Source: Rickettsia typhi
GTDB taxonomy: Bacteria; Pseudomonadota; Alphaproteobacteria; Rickettsiales; Rickettsiaceae
Direction: 5' to 3'
DNA length: 9,146 nt
NCBI GenBank assembly: GCA_945907105.1
Contig: CAMDSB010000043.1
Location: 1 to 9,146, forward strand
Positions 6,640-9,146 of the stretch are shown in pieces. The notes beneath the pieces were generated by a model. It had not been told where the DNA came from. It worked only from the letters and a program-made list of their open reading frames with translations, and made no database searches. Numbering within the stretch: position 1 is the stretch's first letter; every line of letters begins with the position of its first letter. The position numbers were made by a program, and so were the translations under genes.

Positions 6640-7275
6640 ATGAATCTACCGGATAACCCAAGATTATTGCTATTTTTAAGAGAATTGTTTGATACTAATG
6701 AAGAATTTTCATCTGTTCATGATGATAAATTTTTTGCTAAGTTCCATGATAGCCAGACCCCTAATCTAACAATTTTAAAGTGTTCTGATTCACGAGTCCA
6801 AATGGAATCATTTGATAAAACACCTCAGAATGGCGTGTTTGCTATAAGAAACATAGGTAATCAACTTGTTACTTGTGAAGGGTCTATTGATTTTGGCATA
6901 GAAATTCTTAATACACCTTTTTTACTTATAATTGGACATTCGGATTGTGGGGCGGTAACAGCGGCACTAAATGGTACAAAAACTGAATCAGAGTTTATAA
7001 ATAAAGAATTAAGTACCATAAAAATTACTGCAACTTGCCTTGAGGATGCCATCATAGAGAATATAAATTACCAGGTGCAAAGAGCGATACAAAAATATAA
7101 ATCAAGGATTGATTCTGGTGAACTTACTGTGATTGGAGCGGTTTATGATTTCAAAAATGATTTCGGCTTTGGTCATGGCAAAGTAGTTCTAACAAGTATA
7201 AACGGCATCACAGATGAATCGCTAGTTAAAGCAATGTACATAGAAAGAATAAGTAATTTACATTTCTTGGGATGA
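6640..7275 (+). CDS. Beta-class carbonic anhydrase
   Basis: Beta-carbonic anhydrases interconvert CO2 and bicarbonate with a zinc ion in the cytoplasm, supplying bicarbonate for carboxylases and buffering pH. All key residues are seen: LKCSDSRV (46-53) gives zinc ligand C48 and the catalytic dyad D50-R52, and IIGHSDCGAV (97-106) gives zinc ligands H100 and C103. The intervening FAIRNIGNQL (67-76) and GSIDFGIEIL (81-90) are standard for the family, as is the late VIGAVYDFKNDFGFG (164-178). The length of 211 residues is normal for the bacterial type. No signal peptide is seen. A strong Shine-Dalgarno AAGAGG (6627-6632) lies 7 bases before the ATG, the best ribosome-binding site in the window, which fixes the start. 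It is apparently a single gene between a candidate promoter and a palindromic spacer. I give no symbol because can, cynT and similar names cannot be told apart here. Confidence 0.94.
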   Translation: MNLPDNPRLLLFLRELFDTNEEFSSVHDDKFFAKFHDSQTPNLTILKCSDSRVQMESFDKTPQNGVFAIRNIGNQLVTCEGSIDFGIEILNTPFLLIIGHSDCGAVTAALNGTKTESEFINKELSTIKITATCLEDAIIENINYQVQRAIQKYKSRIDSGELTVIGAVYDFKNDFGFGHGKVVLTSINGITDESLVKAMYIERISNLHFLG

Positions 7276-7306
7276 CATTATTAAAAAAGTATAAACATTA
7301 AGTTCA

Positions 7307-7322
7307 AGCTTAAATTTAAGCT
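7307..7322. repeat. Perfect 16-bp palindrome after the carbonic anhydrase gene
   Basis: AGCTTAAATTTAAGCT is its own reverse complement. As DNA it could be a dimeric-protein operator. As RNA it folds as a 6-bp stem with a 4-base loop. It directly abuts the second palindrome at 7322-7349. Confidence 0.6.
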
Positions 7323-7357
7323 ATTTAATAGTATTGCAACTATTAAATAAATGTTTT
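7322..7357 (+). terminator. AT-rich hairpin with T run, possible terminator or operator
   Basis: TATTTAATAGT (7322-7332) and ACTATTAAATA (7339-7349) form a perfect 11-bp stem with a 6-base loop, followed after four bases by TTTT (7354-7357). It may end the carbonic anhydrase transcript, though a stem with so little GC would be weak. The stem also overlaps a candidate -35 box (7334-7339) for the symporter gene, so it could instead be a protein-binding site or an element that acts in both ways. Confidence 0.4.
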
Positions 7358-7375
7358 ATATATAGGTAGTATAAT
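7334..7375 (+). promoter_or_regulatory. Candidate promoter region of the symporter gene
   Basis: TTGCAA (7334-7339) and TATATA (7357-7362) are 17 bases apart. A consensus TATAAT also occurs at 7370-7375, 27 bases before the ATG at 7403, but without a good -35 at the proper distance. AGGG (7388-7391) is the likely Shine-Dalgarno, 11 bases before the ATG. Confidence 0.35.
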
Positions 7376-8379
7376 CTTTAGTAATCCAGGGTTTATTTTC
7401 TTATGAATTTTAGTATAGATGCTCTAATCTTTACAGTATTTTTAATCGCTACGCTTGTGATTGGAATACTTTCTAGCAGAGGAGTAAGAACCATTAAGCA
7501 GTATGCTATAGGAGAGAGAAATTTTTCTACTCTAACTATTTCTGCTACATTAATAGCAACATGGATTAGTGGAAGTGCGTTTTTAACGGATATTTCAGAG
7601 GTATATGAAGGCGGGCTATTTTATATGGTTCCTGGCATGTTAGGGGATATATTTAGCTGCCTAATAATTTGTTATTTCCTTGCGCCTCGAATGGGAGAAT
7701 TCTTAGGAACATTATCTATTGCTGATGCTATGGGTAATTTATACGGTTCAAAAGTTAGATTTATTACTTCGATTTCTAGTATATTTAATTGTATTGGTAA
7801 GTTAGCAGCGCAATTCAAGGTTGCAGCAACAATACTGCAGTTGTTTTTTGGTTTATCTAGCTTTTACGCTACTGTTGCTAGTAGTCTTGTGCTTATAATT
7901 TATTCTACATTTGGGGGAATAAAAGCTGTTACATTTACTGATGTAATTCAGTTTTTTACCTTTGGTACAGTGATACCGATCATTGCTTTGATTATTTGGG
8001 GTAATTTTAGTGATCCATCCATTGTATTCAATACAATTTCACAACATGAATTATTTGATTATAAACAACTAATAGATACTAGCCACTATAAATTTTGGGG
8101 CTCAATAGGATTGGCATTTTACTTTATTATCCCATCATTTAACCCTGCTATTTTTCAAAGAGTATCAATGGCAAAAGATACTACTCAAGTAGCTAGTTCT
8201 TTTTTTATAGCAACTATGGTCAGGCTTGCTATTTCAATATTATTTTTTTGGATCGGTATTTTATTAATAACTAATAATCCTAATTTAGAACCAACCCAAT
8301 TATTATCCTATATAATAGATAATTACACATATATAGCTGGTTTTAAAGGTCTTATTGCAATTGGTATTATAGCTATGGC

Positions 8380-8382
8380 AGT
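8380..8382 (+). other. Frameshift 1 in the symporter gene
   Basis: Frame 1 reads GCT ATG GCA then GTC GAC AGC TGA and stops. Starting instead at T8382 gives TCG ACA GCT GAT TCA, that is STADS, as expected for the family after IAMA or IAMAM. The simplest explanation is loss of two bases from an ATG codon (GCA ATG TCG becoming GCA G TCG), or one extra G. There is no homopolymer at the site, so a real mutation is more likely than slippage. Confidence 0.75.
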
Positions 8383-8836
8383 CGACAGCTGATTCATATT
8401 TAAATGCAGCCACGGTAACTTTGTCATACGATATAAAGAAGTCTTTTGGTTATGATATAACAGAAAAATATAACTTATATTTTTCCTATATTTGTTCAAC
8501 GATTATAGGCATTTTAGCTTTCGCTTTAGCATTTTATATGAAAGGCTTGCTTAGTATATTTTTGCTGGTAAGCAATTTCTATTTACCAGTAGTAACGGTC
8601 CCATTTCTTTTGGCAATATTGGGATTTCGTAGCACAGCAAAGTCCGTACTAATTGGCATAATGGCTGGGTTATTCGCTGTGATTGCCTGGAGAATATTGT
8701 GGATGGAAAGTACAGGAGTAGATAGTGTAATTCCTGGCATGTTAGCTAATTTAGTATTTTTAATTGGTAGTCACTATCTATTTAAAGAGCCAGGAGGTTG
8801 GGTAGGAATTAAGGATGGGGGAACATTTGAAATAGT

Positions 8837-8844
8837 AAAAAAAA
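8837..8844 (+). other. Frameshift 2 at a run of eight A in the symporter gene
   Basis: With eight A the frame reads GTA AAA AAA AGA ACG TCG TAA and stops. With seven A it would read GTA AAA AAA GAA CGT CGT AAA CGA TGG GAA and stay open to the end of the window. A minus-one ribosomal slip would instead hit a TAA within about ten codons, so a seven-A transcript (or a plus-one shift) is needed. The cause may be homopolymer expansion, transcriptional slippage or a sequencing error. Confidence 0.75.
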
Positions 8845-9146
8845 GAACGTCGTAAACGATGGGAATATTACATAAAGCAGGTCAAGACTTTTGACTTATT
8901 AATTTTTTGTCGAAATAACACCCCTAGTAATGAATCGGTTTACTCCATTTTTGGAATATTTTGTATTATTGCAGTTTTTTCTACTATGTATTCCTTGCCT
9001 ATAGAAATTCGCCAACAATATAGTAAAATTATAGAATTTATATATCATTCAGTATTATTGTCATCTTCTGCCTTTTTAACTTATCCAATTTGGCCTTCAA
9101 CTTTTAGAAGCGATAAATTTATTTCAGTATTTTGGATTATTGGATT

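Larger units (their letters stand above)
7403..9146 (+). pseudogene. Sodium:solute symporter, probable sensor-kinase hybrid, two frameshifts, partial
   Basis: Three consecutive reading frames together encode one protein that continues past the right edge. Segment 1 (7403 to about 8380) carries most of a sodium:solute symporter (SSS, PutP/PanF-like) domain: many membrane segments, the signature GGIKAVTFTDVIQFF (171-185) and FQRVSMAKDTTQ (251-262). Segment 2 (from 8382, stop at 8853-8855) resumes exactly with STADSYLNAATVTLSYD, the expected sequence after IAMA in this family, and adds further membrane helices. Segment 3 (from 8845) continues with a charged linker (KKERRKRWEYY), NNTPSNESVYSIFGIFC and more membrane helices, open to the end. 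SSS proteins followed by extra membrane or STAC regions and a histidine kinase (CbrA-type hybrids) are a known architecture, and this extension fits it; the kinase itself would lie outside the window. Each segment is well conserved, so the breaks are recent, sequencing errors, or bypassed by slippage. The transported solute is unknown. Confidence 0.8.

Noticed and set aside
8837..8844. Programmed minus-one ribosomal frameshift at the A8 tract
   Set aside because: A minus-one shift leads into a frame with a TAA about ten codons later. The open downstream frame needs a plus-one shift or a seven-A transcript.

Overview
The window is AT-rich DNA from what looks like an obligately intracellular alphaproteobacterium of the order Rickettsiales, closest in style to Rickettsiaceae. 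I base this on three proteins (GltX, LysC, UbiG) that read like Rickettsia orthologues from memory, on a solitary tRNA-Ile not linked to rRNA genes, on low GC, and on gene decay at the right edge. No database search was possible, so the placement is an inference.

Layout, left to right. (1) 1-50, minus: first 17 residues of a CspA-type cold shock protein, with a perfect 10-bp hairpin in its leader. (2) 229-349, plus: a good sigma70-type promoter with a GC-rich discriminator driving a complete tRNA-Ile(GAT) with encoded CCA. (3) 471-1799, minus: glutamyl-tRNA synthetase. (4) 1969-5682, minus: a tightly overlapping cluster lysC-kdpB-kdpC, with a 17-bp overlap followed by a 4-bp ATGA overlap. kdpA, the K+-selective channel subunit, is absent, and KdpB has lost the TGES dephosphorylation motif. 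(5) 5683-5803: a divergent promoter region whose two predicted -35 boxes lie on the same bases. (6) 5804-6535, plus: ubiG, ubiquinone O-methyltransferase. (7) 6640-7275, plus: a beta-carbonic anhydrase with all zinc and catalytic residues. (8) 7276-7402: an intergenic spacer with two adjoining perfect palindromes. (9) 7403-9146 and beyond, plus: a sodium:solute symporter-type gene continuing into a further membrane region, probably a transporter/sensor-kinase hybrid. Two frameshifts break it, one at a GTCGAC site and one in a run of eight A.

How the genes fit together. Translation is represented by gltX, tRNA-Ile and csp. lysC starts the aspartate pathway, which in reduced Rickettsiales mainly feeds diaminopimelate for peptidoglycan. 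ubiG serves the respiratory quinone pool and the carbonic anhydrase balances CO2 and bicarbonate. The parts that are out of the ordinary are the kdpA-less kdpBC pair with an altered ATPase and the twice-shifted symporter gene. Together they suggest membrane transport and sensing genes that are being repurposed or lost. I see no CRISPR array, insertion sequence, prophage or clear defence system.
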